Position numbers and translations under genes: made by a program. DNA of 40,870 nt from Actinokineospora enzanensis DSM 44649 (lineage in GTDB: Bacteria > Actinomycetota > Actinomycetes > Mycobacteriales > Pseudonocardiaceae): NCBI RefSeq assembly GCF_000374445.1, contig NZ_KB894428.1:1-40870 (forward strand), written 5' to 3'. The stretch's first letter is position 1. Every line of letters starts with the position of its first letter. Under the pieces are notes generated by a model, which saw only the letters and a program-made list of their open reading frames with translations, had not been told where the DNA came from and did not search any database. Below, piece by piece: positions 1 through 6,848 of this stretch.

Positions 1-270
1 ACCCAACACGCACACCCCACCAGGGTCGCCACCTACATCCGCAACCACTGGCACATCGAAAACCGACTCCACTGGGTCCGCGACGTCACCTACACCGAAG
101 ACGCATCCCACGTCCGCACCGGCAACGCACCCCGCGTCATGGCCAGCCTCCGCAACCTCGCCATCAACACCCTGCGCCACCACGGATGGAACAACATCGC
201 CCAAGGCCTACGCCACATGAGCCGCAACCCACACCGACCACTCACACTGCTCGGAATCCCCACCCACTAA
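1..270 (+). CDS. ISAs1-family transposase, C-terminal fragment cut by the window edge
   Basis: Frame 1 is open from the first base to a TAA at 268-270. The roughly 89 visible residues carry the typical C-terminal block of ISAs1-type DDE transposases: HWHIENRLHWVRDV, then YTEDASHVRTGNAPRVMASLRNLAI, here given as two parts, YTEDASHVRTG and NAPRVMASLRNLAI. The family catalyses cut-and-paste or copy-out movement of the element. The start lies outside the window, so intactness cannot be judged. Codons are rich in C-ending choices (cac, acc, atc), slightly unlike the flanking genes. A short hairpin follows the stop. No second end of the element can be seen, so its boundary is unknown. Confidence 0.85.
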   Translation, partial: TQHAHPTRVATYIRNHWHIENRLHWVRDVTYTEDASHVRTGNAPRVMASLRNLAINTLRHHGWNNIAQGLRHMSRNPHRPLTLLGIPTH

Positions 271-287
271 CAAAACGACTTTGCCGA

Positions 288-307
288 CCCCCTGCCCCAC
301 CAGGGGG
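288..307 (+). terminator. hairpin after the transposase stop
   Basis: CCCCCTG at 288-294 pairs perfectly with CAGGGGG at 301-307 around a 6-nt loop, 17 bases after the transposase TAA. There is no clear T run, so it may be a terminator without a U tract or part of the element's end. Confidence 0.45.
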
Positions 308-368
308 CGGGCCGACTAACGGGACGCTAGGCGATCATGGAGGCTGTCGATATCCCCCGATCGGGACC

Positions 369-475
369 TGTGGATGAATCGGAGGGATTGTGGACAACTC
401 CCCGGGAACCCCCGATTCCAATCCTACCGGGCACCCCCGACCAGCAAAAGCACGAACGATCTTGCCTGTGGACAG
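369..475. promoter_or_regulatory. cluster of DnaA-box-like sequences
   Basis: Three same-orientation sequences lie in the gap between the transposase and the next gene: TGTGGATGA (369-377), TGTGGACAA (389-397) and TGTGGACAG (467-475). The middle one is the exact complement of TTGTCCACA, the preferred DnaA box of high-GC actinomycetes. The others differ by one or two bases. Function is inference, and nothing else here looks like an origin. Confidence 0.3.
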
Positions 476-483
476 ACCCAAGC

Positions 484-1383
484 TCACCGCAGCAACGGCG
501 CCAACACCTTCATCCCCGCCGTAACCGACCGAGCCCCAGTCCCGAACCGGACACTCAACGGATGGGACGTCAGCACGATCACGATGTACCGCCAATCCCG
601 CCCCACCAACCCCGTACTGTGCAACACGATGTCATTCGTACTATTTGACCACCCCTGCTTGATAGCCCACGGCTCCACCCCCGCCGACGGAATGCCGAAA
701 TACTGGTCGAACCCATCGGCCGCCGAACGCGGAGCCGCCGCCAATGCGTCGACGATCAGGGAGCGGTCGTCGGCAGGCAGATCATGGAGAATGTACTGAT
801 AGACCGTCGCCACATCATGGGCGGTCAGGATGACGTCACCCCAGCGGCCGATGATGGCCGGGGGTTTGGTGGCGCGCAGGCCCAGTTTTCGGGCGGTCTT
901 GGTCACGAGGGCGGCCCCGCCCTCGCGTACCCACAGGGCGCTGGCGATGTCGTCGTCGGAGAGGCTCAGCATGCGGGCGATCTGTTTACGGGTCAGCGCG
1001 TCCGCGCCGTCGGACAGGGTGGCGATGGCGATGAGGAGTTTCACCACGGACGCCGAGCGGAACTGGCGGTCCGGGTCGAGCGAGACGATCTCGGCGCCGG
1101 TGGTCCGGTCCACGACCAGCGCGCTCACCTTGGCCGACCGGTCCACCGCGCGTACGGCGGCGGTGATGTCGCCCGTCGCCGGTGCCGCCGCGGGGGCGAC
1201 GGCGGGTCTGGCCGGGTCGGTCGGGACCACGGTGGGTGACTCGGCTGTGGGCTGTGGTGGTATCTCGATCAACTGTGGTGGTATCTCGATCAATTCGGGT
1301 GCCGCGGAACCTACCGCGGTCGGGCTGCCACAAGCTGTGGCGAGTACGGCGATGAGACTGAGTAACGCGAGTGAACGGCGCAC
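484..1383 (-). CDS. class A beta-lactamase-like serine hydrolase lipoprotein
   Basis: Probable exported lipoprotein of the penicillin-recognising serine hydrolase fold. Starting at the GTG at 1381-1383 gives a textbook lipoprotein signal, MRRSLALLSLIAVLATAC, with Cys as the modified residue. A TTG at 1434 would add 17 residues without improving the signal. The nucleophile motif SVVK (SxxK) lies in FRSASVVKLLIAI, SDDD sits where the class A SDN motif is expected, and KQGW sits where KTG is expected. The variant motifs make true beta-lactamase activity doubtful; a cell-wall or unknown hydrolase role is as likely. The proline-rich linker after the lipobox contains a perfect 7-residue duplication. 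It is transcribed in the same direction as bcp upstream. Confidence 0.8.
   Translation of the reverse strand: MRRSLALLSLIAVLATACGSPTAVGSAAPELIEIPPQLIEIPPQPTAESPTVVPTDPARPAVAPAAAPATGDITAAVRAVDRSAKVSALVVDRTTGAEIVSLDPDRQFRSASVVKLLIAIATLSDGADALTRKQIARMLSLSDDDIASALWVREGGAALVTKTARKLGLRATKPPAIIGRWGDVILTAHDVATVYQYILHDLPADDRSLIVDALAAAPRSAADGFDQYFGIPSAGVEPWAIKQGWSNSTNDIVLHSTGLVGRDWRYIVIVLTSHPLSVRFGTGARSVTAGMKVLAPLLR
1252..1293 (-). repeat. perfect 21-bp tandem duplication inside the hydrolase gene
   Basis: Two adjacent identical 21-bp units (1252-1272 and 1273-1293) encode LIEIPPQ twice in the linker just after the lipoprotein signal. The identical DNA suggests a recent in-frame slippage event. Confidence 0.85.
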
Positions 1384-1507
1384 GTGGGGAATACGAGGGT
1401 TCCGAACGGGAAAGTTGACCCGCTCGGCTGCCAACTTTCCCGGTCGGAACGACGTATACGGCGCTCGCCCTATTCAGGTTGCCTGGCGTCTGGAATATCC
1501 CGGGAAA

Positions 1508-1981
1508 TCAGATCTTCAGGTCCTTGCGCAGTTTCGCCACGTGCCCGGTGGCCCGCACGTTGTACAGCGCGTGCGAGATCACACCATCGGCGTCGATCAC
1601 GAATGTGGACCGGATGACCCCGGTGACCGTCTTGCCGTAGAGCTGCTTCTCGCCGAACGCGCCGTACGCGGTCAGGACCGCCTTGTCGACGTCCGACAGC
1701 AGCGGGAACGTCAGCCCCTCCTCGGCCACGAACTTCGCCAGCTTCGCGGGCTTGTCCGGGGAGACGCCGAGTACCGCGAAACCGGCGTCGTTCAGCTCGG
1801 CCAGGTTGTCCCGGAAGTCGCAGGCCTGCTTGGTGCAGCCGGGCGTCGACGCGGCCGGGTAGAAGTACAGCAGCACGGAACGGCCGCGGAGGTCGGCCAG
1901 CGTGACGTCGTTGCCCTCGCTGTCGGGCAGCGTGAAACCGGGCGCCGGGTCGCCGGGGGAGAGGCGGTTCTGGTCAGTCAT
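1508..1981 (-). CDS. bcp: thioredoxin-dependent thiol peroxidase, Bcp/PrxQ family
   Basis: A 157-residue cytoplasmic peroxiredoxin that reduces hydrogen peroxide and organic hydroperoxides using thioredoxin. The peroxidatic motif is YPAASTPGCTKQACDFRDN, with the peroxidatic Cys in TPGCT and the resolving Cys five residues later in KQAC, the Bcp/PrxQ pattern. The N-terminal DPAPGFTLPDSEGNDVTL and the length are normal for the family. Start is ATG at 1981. It lies 21 bases downstream of a lipoprotein gene on the same strand, so the two may be co-transcribed. Confidence 0.95.
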   Translation of the reverse strand: MTDQNRLSPGDPAPGFTLPDSEGNDVTLADLRGRSVLLYFYPAASTPGCTKQACDFRDNLAELNDAGFAVLGVSPDKPAKLAKFVAEEGLTFPLLSDVDKAVLTAYGAFGEKQLYGKTVTGVIRSTFVIDADGVISHALYNVRATGHVAKLRKDLKI

Positions 1982-2002
1982 GCGGCTGACGCTAGCGCGG
2001 GT

Positions 2003-2539
2003 TCAGACCTGGCCGTCGAACACGGTCGCCACGGCCGCGCTCGACGGGTCGGGTTGGGCGCTGACCAGCATGTTCACCCGTTCCTCCGGCACCGCGAACG
2101 CCACCGAGAACCGCACGCTGCGGCCCGGCGGCACATCGTCGGTGCCGACCGCGCCGGTGTAGCCCTGGGTCGCGTCGATCACCTGGCGGATCTGCAGGCC
2201 GTCGGCCGTCGCGGTCAGCGACAGCAGCGTCGGCCGGTACGAGGTGGTGCCGTCGTTCTGCACGGTCATGTCGAACCCGACCGCGCGCGGCGTCTCCGGG
2301 GACGGCGGCTGGGTGGGCGCGAACGCGCGCGGCGCGGAGATGGTGAGGGTGAGACCGTTGCCCAGCGGCTTGCGCTCCTCGGCGCGCGAGGTCGGCACCT
2401 CGGCGCGGGCGAGGTTGTCGCTGGGGCCCGCCGCGGTGGGCGGCCGCTGCGGCGCCTCGGAGTACGCGGTGCCGCTGCCGCACCCGGCGACGGCCACCAG
2501 GAGGGCGCAGGCTGTCACCGCCGATACGACGGTCTTCAC
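2003..2539 (-). CDS. secreted lipoprotein with a DUF4352-like beta-sandwich
   Basis: A 178-residue protein starting at an ATG. MKTVVSAVTACALLVAVAGC is a lipoprotein signal with lipobox VAGC. The mature part (LTLTISAPRAF, VGFDMTVQNDGT, VRFSVAFAVPEE) has the alternating pattern of the immunoglobulin-like DUF4352/telomeric-repeat-factor-like extracellular domain of Gram-positive lipoproteins. No catalytic residues are recognisable. The family has no firmly assigned role; it probably acts at the outer face of the membrane. It lies just upstream of bcp. Confidence 0.75.
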   Translation of the reverse strand: MKTVVSAVTACALLVAVAGCGSGTAYSEAPQRPPTAAGPSDNLARAEVPTSRAEERKPLGNGLTLTISAPRAFAPTQPPSPETPRAVGFDMTVQNDGTTSYRPTLLSLTATADGLQIRQVIDATQGYTGAVGTDDVPPGRSVRFSVAFAVPEERVNMLVSAQPDPSSAAVATVFDGQV

Positions 2540-2731
2540 GGTCGTGTGCCTCTTTCATGTGCGCGGCCTGTTCCTGGCCGGGGGACTCGGGGGAGGTACG
2601 ACTCCACCATGACGGCCCACCCCCCGCGTCGCCGAGCCGAATGGGCCGTTGAGTCGTACCTGGTTCCGCACTGTGGCCGAGCCGTGATCACCGGTATACC
2701 GGCGGTGACCGCCGACACTGCGCCGGACGGC

Positions 2732-2914
2732 TCAGGCGGCCAGCGCGAAGAACAACACGAAGAACCCGATGGCCAGCAGCCAGATGGCGAACAGCCAGCC
2801 GAAGTCGCGCAGCGGGCTGATCGGACCGGTGTCCTCGCCCGGTACGTGGACGCCGTGCTCCTCGAACTTGTCGACCAGGCCCAGTAGCGCGCCGAGCAGT
2901 CTTGGCACCCGCAC
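2732..2914 (-). CDS. small single-span membrane protein downstream of smpB
   Basis: About 60 residues if started at the GTG at 2912-2914 (a second GTG at 2906-2908 would remove two). A polar N-terminal half containing LVDKFEEHGVHVPGEDTGPIS precedes one hydrophobic segment, WLFAIWLLAIGFFVLFFALAA, at the very C-terminus, a tail-anchored layout. It lies 31 bases after the smpB stop on the same strand, so it may be the next gene of that transcript. I do not recognise a named family. Support is the coherent amphipathic-then-hydrophobic composition and position. Confidence 0.6.
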   Translation of the reverse strand: MRVPRLLGALLGLVDKFEEHGVHVPGEDTGPISPLRDFGWLFAIWLLAIGFFVLFFALAA

Positions 2915-2945
2915 CGAACGATGGTGACACAGCGGGCCAACCCGG

Positions 2946-3431
2946 CTACGCCCTGCCCTCGACCCGGCGCCTGCCCTTGAGGTGCCGCGCGAACGCCCGC
3001 TCGACCTCGCGCCGCGCGTCCCGGGTGGCCAGGTCCTGGCGCTTGTCCCAGGTCTTCTTGCCGCGCACCAGGCCAAGCTCGACCTTGACCCGCCCGTCGG
3101 AGAAGTACATCGACAGCGGCACCAGCGACAGCCCGCTCTCCCGTACCCGCGTGTCCCACTTGTCGATCTGCCTGCGGTGCAGCAGCAGCTTGCGCACCCG
3201 GCGCGGCGTGTGGTTGGTCCAGGTGCCCAGCGCGTACTCGGCGATGTGCAGCCCGCGCAGCCAGACCTCGCCGTCGTCGATGGTGGCGAACGCGTCGACC
3301 AGCGACACCCGCCCCAGCCGCAGGCTCTTCACCTCGGTGCCCACCAGCACGACCCCCGCCTCGACGGTGTCCAGCACGGCGTAGTCGTGCCGTGCCCGCC
3401 GGTGCGTGGCGATGGTCCCCTTGCCGCTCAT
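2946..3431 (-). CDS. smpB: SsrA-binding protein SmpB
   Basis: A 161-residue RNA-binding protein that brings tmRNA to stalled ribosomes for trans-translation. Family signatures seen: HRRARHDYAVLDTVEAGVVL, GTEVKSLRLGRVSLVDAFA, RKLLLHRRQIDKW and the C-terminal LGLVRGKKTWDKRQDLATRD with the usual basic tail. The ATG at 3429-3431 (MSGKGTIATHRRARHDY) is preferred because SmpB normally begins just before the NRRARHDY block. An upstream in-frame start would add nine unconserved residues. No tmRNA gene is visible in the window. The common ftsE-ftsX neighbours are absent; a tRNA gene lies upstream instead. Confidence 0.96.
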   Translation of the reverse strand: MSGKGTIATHRRARHDYAVLDTVEAGVVLVGTEVKSLRLGRVSLVDAFATIDDGEVWLRGLHIAEYALGTWTNHTPRRVRKLLLHRRQIDKWDTRVRESGLSLVPLSMYFSDGRVKVELGLVRGKKTWDKRQDLATRDARREVERAFARHLKGRRRVEGRA

Positions 3432-3644
3432 ATCCCCGAGCTTAAGCGCGGGCCGCAACCGAGATTATGGTCATGACGGCCACGCGCATTCCCACGAACG
3501 GGCGGGGAGCGGCCGCGGACCGCTGCTCCCCATGGACCGGATCCGGATCGTGGTCGGACCTGTTCTCACTGGTCGGACCATCACGTGGACCTTCCAGGGT
3601 CTTACTCGAACCCCTCCCCACCAGACGCAACCACAGCAGGGGGT

Positions 3645-3736
3645 CCGGGGGCTCGCCCCCGGCTGGGGTTTGGGGGCTCGGCCCTCAAAGAACACACGAA
3701 ACAAGAAAGGCTCGCGCTCTCCGCGAGCACGAGCCT
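3645..3736 (-). terminator. tRNA downstream module: nested hairpin terminator plus GC hairpin
   Basis: Read on the minus strand after the tRNA, a nested hairpin comes first: outer arms 3708-3714 and 3730-3736 (AGGCTCG/CGAGCCT), or alternatively GCTCGCG/CGCGAGC at 3710-3716 and 3722-3728. A T-rich stretch follows, then a second hairpin CCGGGGG/CCCCCGG at 3645-3651 and 3656-3662. The first hairpin with T-rich tail fits an intrinsic terminator. The same two-part module follows the other two tRNAs of the window. Confidence 0.7.
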
Positions 3737-3744
3737 CCCACTTG

Positions 3745-3818
3745 TGGGGCCGGAGAGACTCGAACTCTCACTGGCACGGACCTAAACCGTGTGCCTCTGC
3801 CAATTGGGCTACGGCCCC
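3745..3818 (-). tRNA. tRNA with UAG anticodon (Leu), short variable loop
   Basis: A 74-nt cloverleaf. The acceptor stem GGGGCCG/CGGCCCC pairs perfectly with discriminator A. The anticodon stem CACGG/CCGTG encloses loop TTTAGGT, giving anticodon TAG, which reads CUA/CUN leucine codons. The T arm is GAGAG-TTCGAGT-CTCTC. CCA is not encoded. The odd point is the variable region, only about five bases (CCAGT), whereas bacterial tRNA-Leu is class II with a long variable arm. Either this is an atypical tRNA-Leu or its real identity is set by other elements. It is followed by a terminator. Confidence 0.85.
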
Positions 3819-3919
3819 GTCGGGGTGAGACAAGCCTAATCGGCGTGGCCCGTGCGCGGCCGGGGTGGTGGGTGATCTACCGTGGTCCACGCCGACGGCG
3901 TGCTGTGCGAGGAGGACAA

Positions 3920-4141
3920 GTGGCCCGCGATCCCGACACCATCCAGCGTGAGATCGAGCAGGCGCGGGACGCCCTGGCCGCGACGCTGGACCAGCTGGGC
4001 GCGAAGGCGAGTCCAAAGCGGCTGGTGGACAGCGCGAAGTCGAGCGCGCGGTCGCGGCTGGACGACCCCAGGGTGAAGTACGCGCTGGTCGGCGTGGGTG
4101 TGCTGGTGGGTCTGCTGGTCGTGCGCAGGCTGTTCCGCTAG
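3920..4141 (+). CDS. DUF3618 small membrane protein
   Basis: A 73-residue protein starting at the GTG at 3920-3922, with GAGGAGG at 3908-3914 as ribosome binding site. The N-terminal RDPDTIQREIEQARDALAAT with LDQLGAKASPKR is the helix typical of DUF3618 proteins, and a C-terminal segment (YALVGVGVLVGLLVV followed by RRLFR) anchors it in the membrane. DUF3618 genes in actinobacteria often sit beside phage-holin-like and cell-envelope genes; the biochemical role is unknown. Its stop overlaps by 4 bases that of the convergent gene. Confidence 0.85.
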   Translation: MARDPDTIQREIEQARDALAATLDQLGAKASPKRLVDSAKSSARSRLDDPRVKYALVGVGVLVGLLVVRRLFR

Positions 4142-4476
4142 GTGAGCGCGGCGGGCGGCGGCGCGGCCTCCTGCCGGTCGTCCTCCCCGGCCGCCTGCGG
4201 CGGGATCGCCGGTTCCGCGGGCTCCGCAGGTTCCTCGGCCGGGCTGTGCCGGGCGGCCAGATAGGCGGCGGTGAAATCCACCGCGTCGCCGTTGAGGGTG
4301 TGCACCACGGTGCGCTTCTTGTCCCCCGCGGCGATCTTCTCCACCAGCTGGTCGGCGCGGTCGCGGGCGGCGATCAGGCCGGGCGCGGTGCCGGTGAGGG
4401 TCTGGCCCTTGCCCTTGACCTCGACGGTCCAGTCGTCGCCATCGGGGATGTAGTTCGCCAGGATCGGTTCGTACAT
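4138..4476 (-). CDS. small hypothetical protein, RHH-antitoxin-like C-terminal layout
   Basis: A 112-residue protein. The ATG at 4474-4476 is chosen because AGGAGGGG stands just upstream; a longer in-frame start would add 13 unlikely residues. The first half (YEPILANYIPDGDDWTVEVKG, then GLIAARDRADQLVEKI) resembles the short antitoxin-like or prevent-host-death-like proteins of actinobacteria that pair a beta strand with a helix. The tail is an acidic, Pro/Ala-rich low-complexity region. I do not recognise a firm family, and no toxin gene is adjacent. It is convergent with the DUF3618 gene. Confidence 0.7.
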   Translation of the reverse strand: MYEPILANYIPDGDDWTVEVKGKGQTLTGTAPGLIAARDRADQLVEKIAAGDKKRTVVHTLNGDAVDFTAAYLAARHSPAEEPAEPAEPAIPPQAAGEDDRQEAAPPPAALT

Positions 4477-4594
4477 GACTGGCCCCTCCTTGCCGTGGGC
4501 TCGGCTGCCCCACACCTGGCAGCTAACCCGCAGCAGGCCGATTCCGCTCGCCGATTTCCGTCACCCGGGTCGGGCATCCCACCCGGGCGGGCGA

Positions 4595-5230
4595 CTACCG
4601 AGCGGTACCCCGGCCGGGTGTGTCCACGGTCACCCCGGCAGCCAGTCCGGTCCACAGTGTCCGCATGAGGTGGTCGGCGGCCTGCTCGGCGCTGACATCC
4701 GCCCGGGTGACGTACCAGAGCGAGAGCCGCTCGCAGGCCCCCACCACGATGTGCGCGGTGGCCTCCAGCGCGGCGGGCGGCGCGTCCGGCAGGTACCCGG
4801 CGAACAGCGCCATGTCGATCTCCACCTGCTCCCGCCGGGCGGCCTCCACCTCGGCGACCGCGGCCGGACCGGCCACCGCGGCCTCGTTGCGCAGGATCAG
4901 CGCCCAGGACCGCCGGTGCGCGTCGGTGAACTCGAAGAACGCCACCAGCCCCCGGCGCAGCGCCTCGGCCGGGCCGGACGCCCCGGACGCCGCCGCGGTG
5001 GTGGCCCGCGCCAGGTCGGCGCGTGCCGCCCGGATACAGGCGACGAGCAGGCCTTCCTTCGACCCGAAGTACTCGTAGAGCATGGGCTTGGACACCCCGC
5101 ACCGCTCGGCGATCTCGTCCATCGAGGCGGCCAGGTACCCGCGCTCGGCGAAGATCTCCTCGGCGACCGCGCGCATCTGCCGCTCCCGCTCGGCGCGGGG
5201 CATCCGGCGGCGGGGCGCGGTGTCGGTCAC
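4595..5230 (-). CDS. TetR/AcrR-family transcriptional regulator
   Basis: A 211-residue one-component repressor starting at the GTG at 5228-5230. The N-terminal DNA-binding domain shows the usual pattern REIFAERGYLAAS-like, here EEIFAERGYLAASMDEIAE, followed by the recognition helix RCGVSKPMLYEYFGSKEGLL. The remaining helical C-terminal domain would bind an unknown ligand. It is divergent from the monooxygenase gene at 5308, with an imperfect palindrome in the 77-bp gap. By the usual logic of the family it probably represses itself and the monooxygenase. Confidence 0.92.
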   Translation of the reverse strand: MTDTAPRRRMPRAERERQMRAVAEEIFAERGYLAASMDEIAERCGVSKPMLYEYFGSKEGLLVACIRAARADLARATTAAASGASGPAEALRRGLVAFFEFTDAHRRSWALILRNEAAVAGPAAVAEVEAARREQVEIDMALFAGYLPDAPPAALEATAHIVVGACERLSLWYVTRADVSAEQAADHLMRTLWTGLAAGVTVDTPGRGTAR

Positions 5231-5248
5231 GGACCGGACTCTACCGAA

Positions 5249-5273
5249 AGTAACCTACTTGAAGTAAGGTTGA
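5249..5273. promoter_or_regulatory. imperfect palindrome, likely TetR operator
   Basis: AACCTACTT at 5252-5260, a central G, then AAGTAAGGTT at 5262-5271 form a near-symmetric site in the short gap between the divergent TetR and monooxygenase genes. The position and symmetry fit a shared operator overlapping both promoters. Confidence 0.6.
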
Positions 5274-5307
5274 CTCCCGGTAACACCTGAGTGAGGGAGG
5301 GGCCGCC

Positions 5308-6819
5308 GTGGGCGAGCACATCCACACCGGCGTGGTGATCGTCGGGACCGGGTTCTCCGGCCTGGGCATGGCCATCCGGCTGCGTCAGGCGGGCCGCGCC
5401 GACTTCGTGCTGCTGGAGAAGGCGGACGAGGTCGGCGGCACCTGGCGGGACAACACCTACCCGGGCTGCGCCTGCGACATCCAGTCGCACATGTACTCGT
5501 TCTCCTTCGAGCAGAAACCCGACTGGACCCGCTCCTACGCCCCCCAGCCCGAGATCCGCCAGTACCTCCACGACGTCGCCGCCAAGTGGGAGCTGCCCCG
5601 CTTCACCCGCTTCGGCGTCGAGGTCACCGGCGCGCGCTGGGACGAGCAGGAGAACCGCTGGCACGTGGCCACGGCGAACGGCGACACCTACGTGGCCCGG
5701 TTCCTGGTGGCGGGTATCGGCGCCCTGCACATCCCGTCCGTCCCCGCCCTGCCCGGCATCGAGCGGTTCCAGGGGCGCACATTCCACTCGGCCCGTTGGG
5801 ACCACGACTTCGACCTCACGGGCAAACGCGTCGCGGTCATCGGCACCGGCGCCAGCGCGGTCCAGTTCGTCCCCGAGATCGCGCCGAAGGTGGCGGAGCT
5901 GACCCTCTTCCAGCGGACACCCCCCTGGGTGATGCCCAAGCCGGACCACCCCATGCCGGACTGGTCCCGGCGCCTGTTCGCCCGGGTTCCCGGCACACAG
6001 CGTGCCTACCGGCACTTCCTCTACTGGGTGAACGAGGTCCGCGCGGTCGGCTTCAACGGCCACCAGGGCATCCTCAAGTACGCGTCCAAGGTCGCCGCGC
6101 ACAACATCCGCCGGTCGGTGCGGGACCCCGAGCTGGTCCGCAAGCTCACCCCGGACTACGTGATGGGCTGCAAACGAGTCCTGATCTCCAACGACTACTA
6201 CCCGACCTTCAACCGCGCCAACGTCCACCTGGACACCACCGGCATCGCCGAGGTCCGCGAACACAGCGTGATCGGCAACGACGGCCGCGAACACCAGGTC
6301 GACGCCATCATCTACGGCACCGGCTTCCACGTCACCGACTCCTACGACTACCTGTCGATCACCGGTGTGAACGGCCTCGACCTGGCCGGACACTGGCGCG
6401 CGCACGGCATCAACACCCACCTTGGCATCACCGTCGCGGACTTCCCGAACCTGTTCTTCCTGCTCGGCCCGAACACCGGCCTCGGGCACAACTCGGTCGT
6501 CTTCATGATCGAGTCCCAGGTCGGCTACATCGCCGACGCGATCCGCCTGACCGACCGCCACCGGGCCGCGGCACTGAACACACGGCACAGCGCGCAGGAG
6601 TCGTTCAACGCCGACATCCAACGCAAGCTCGCCAACGGGGTGTGGAGCAAGGGCGGCTGCACCAGCTGGTATCTGGACTCGCACGGCGTCAACCGGACTG
6701 TGTGGCCGGGCTTCACCTGGCGCTATTGGCTACGCACCCGAAAGCTCGACCCGGCGGACTTCGAGCTGACGGTTCAGGCACAGGGCCGGAACAGCACTCA
6801 GGCGCTCACGACCCACTAG
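5308..6819 (+). CDS. flavin-containing monooxygenase, Baeyer-Villiger type
   Basis: A 503-residue FAD- and NADPH-dependent oxygenase starting at a GTG behind GGGAGGGG. The FAD-binding motif VIVGTGFSGLG is at residues 8-18, the Baeyer-Villiger fingerprint FxGxxxHxxxW is seen as FQGRTFHSARWDHD near residue 153, and a second Rossmann motif VAVIGTGASAVQ follows for NADPH. These enzymes insert oxygen next to a ketone carbonyl, forming esters or lactones. The substrate cannot be inferred. The divergent TetR gene and intervening palindrome suggest induction by a small molecule, as in catabolic or detoxification systems. Confidence 0.92.
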   Translation: MGEHIHTGVVIVGTGFSGLGMAIRLRQAGRADFVLLEKADEVGGTWRDNTYPGCACDIQSHMYSFSFEQKPDWTRSYAPQPEIRQYLHDVAAKWELPRFTRFGVEVTGARWDEQENRWHVATANGDTYVARFLVAGIGALHIPSVPALPGIERFQGRTFHSARWDHDFDLTGKRVAVIGTGASAVQFVPEIAPKVAELTLFQRTPPWVMPKPDHPMPDWSRRLFARVPGTQRAYRHFLYWVNEVRAVGFNGHQGILKYASKVAAHNIRRSVRDPELVRKLTPDYVMGCKRVLISNDYYPTFNRANVHLDTTGIAEVREHSVIGNDGREHQVDAIIYGTGFHVTDSYDYLSITGVNGLDLAGHWRAHGINTHLGITVADFPNLFFLLGPNTGLGHNSVVFMIESQVGYIADAIRLTDRHRAAALNTRHSAQESFNADIQRKLANGVWSKGGCTSWYLDSHGVNRTVWPGFTWRYWLRTRKLDPADFELTVQAQGRNSTQALTTH

Positions 6820-6848
6820 CGTCGGCCCAGCCCGTGGTGCCCACGGAC

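Noticed and set aside
830..2887. 685-residue plus-strand frame
   Set aside because: It runs antisense over the hydrolase, bcp and lipoprotein genes, all with clear family motifs, and has shadow composition.
2946..3744. tmRNA gene near smpB
   Set aside because: No alanyl-tRNA-like ends or tag-peptide sequence could be seen on either strand.
3745..3818. amber suppressor tRNA
   Set aside because: The anticodon is UAG, which reads CUA; a UAG-stop suppressor would need CUA.
5227..6684. 485-residue minus-strand frame opposite the monooxygenase
   Set aside because: Val/Gly/Asp-rich shadow of a gene with FAD and Baeyer-Villiger motifs.
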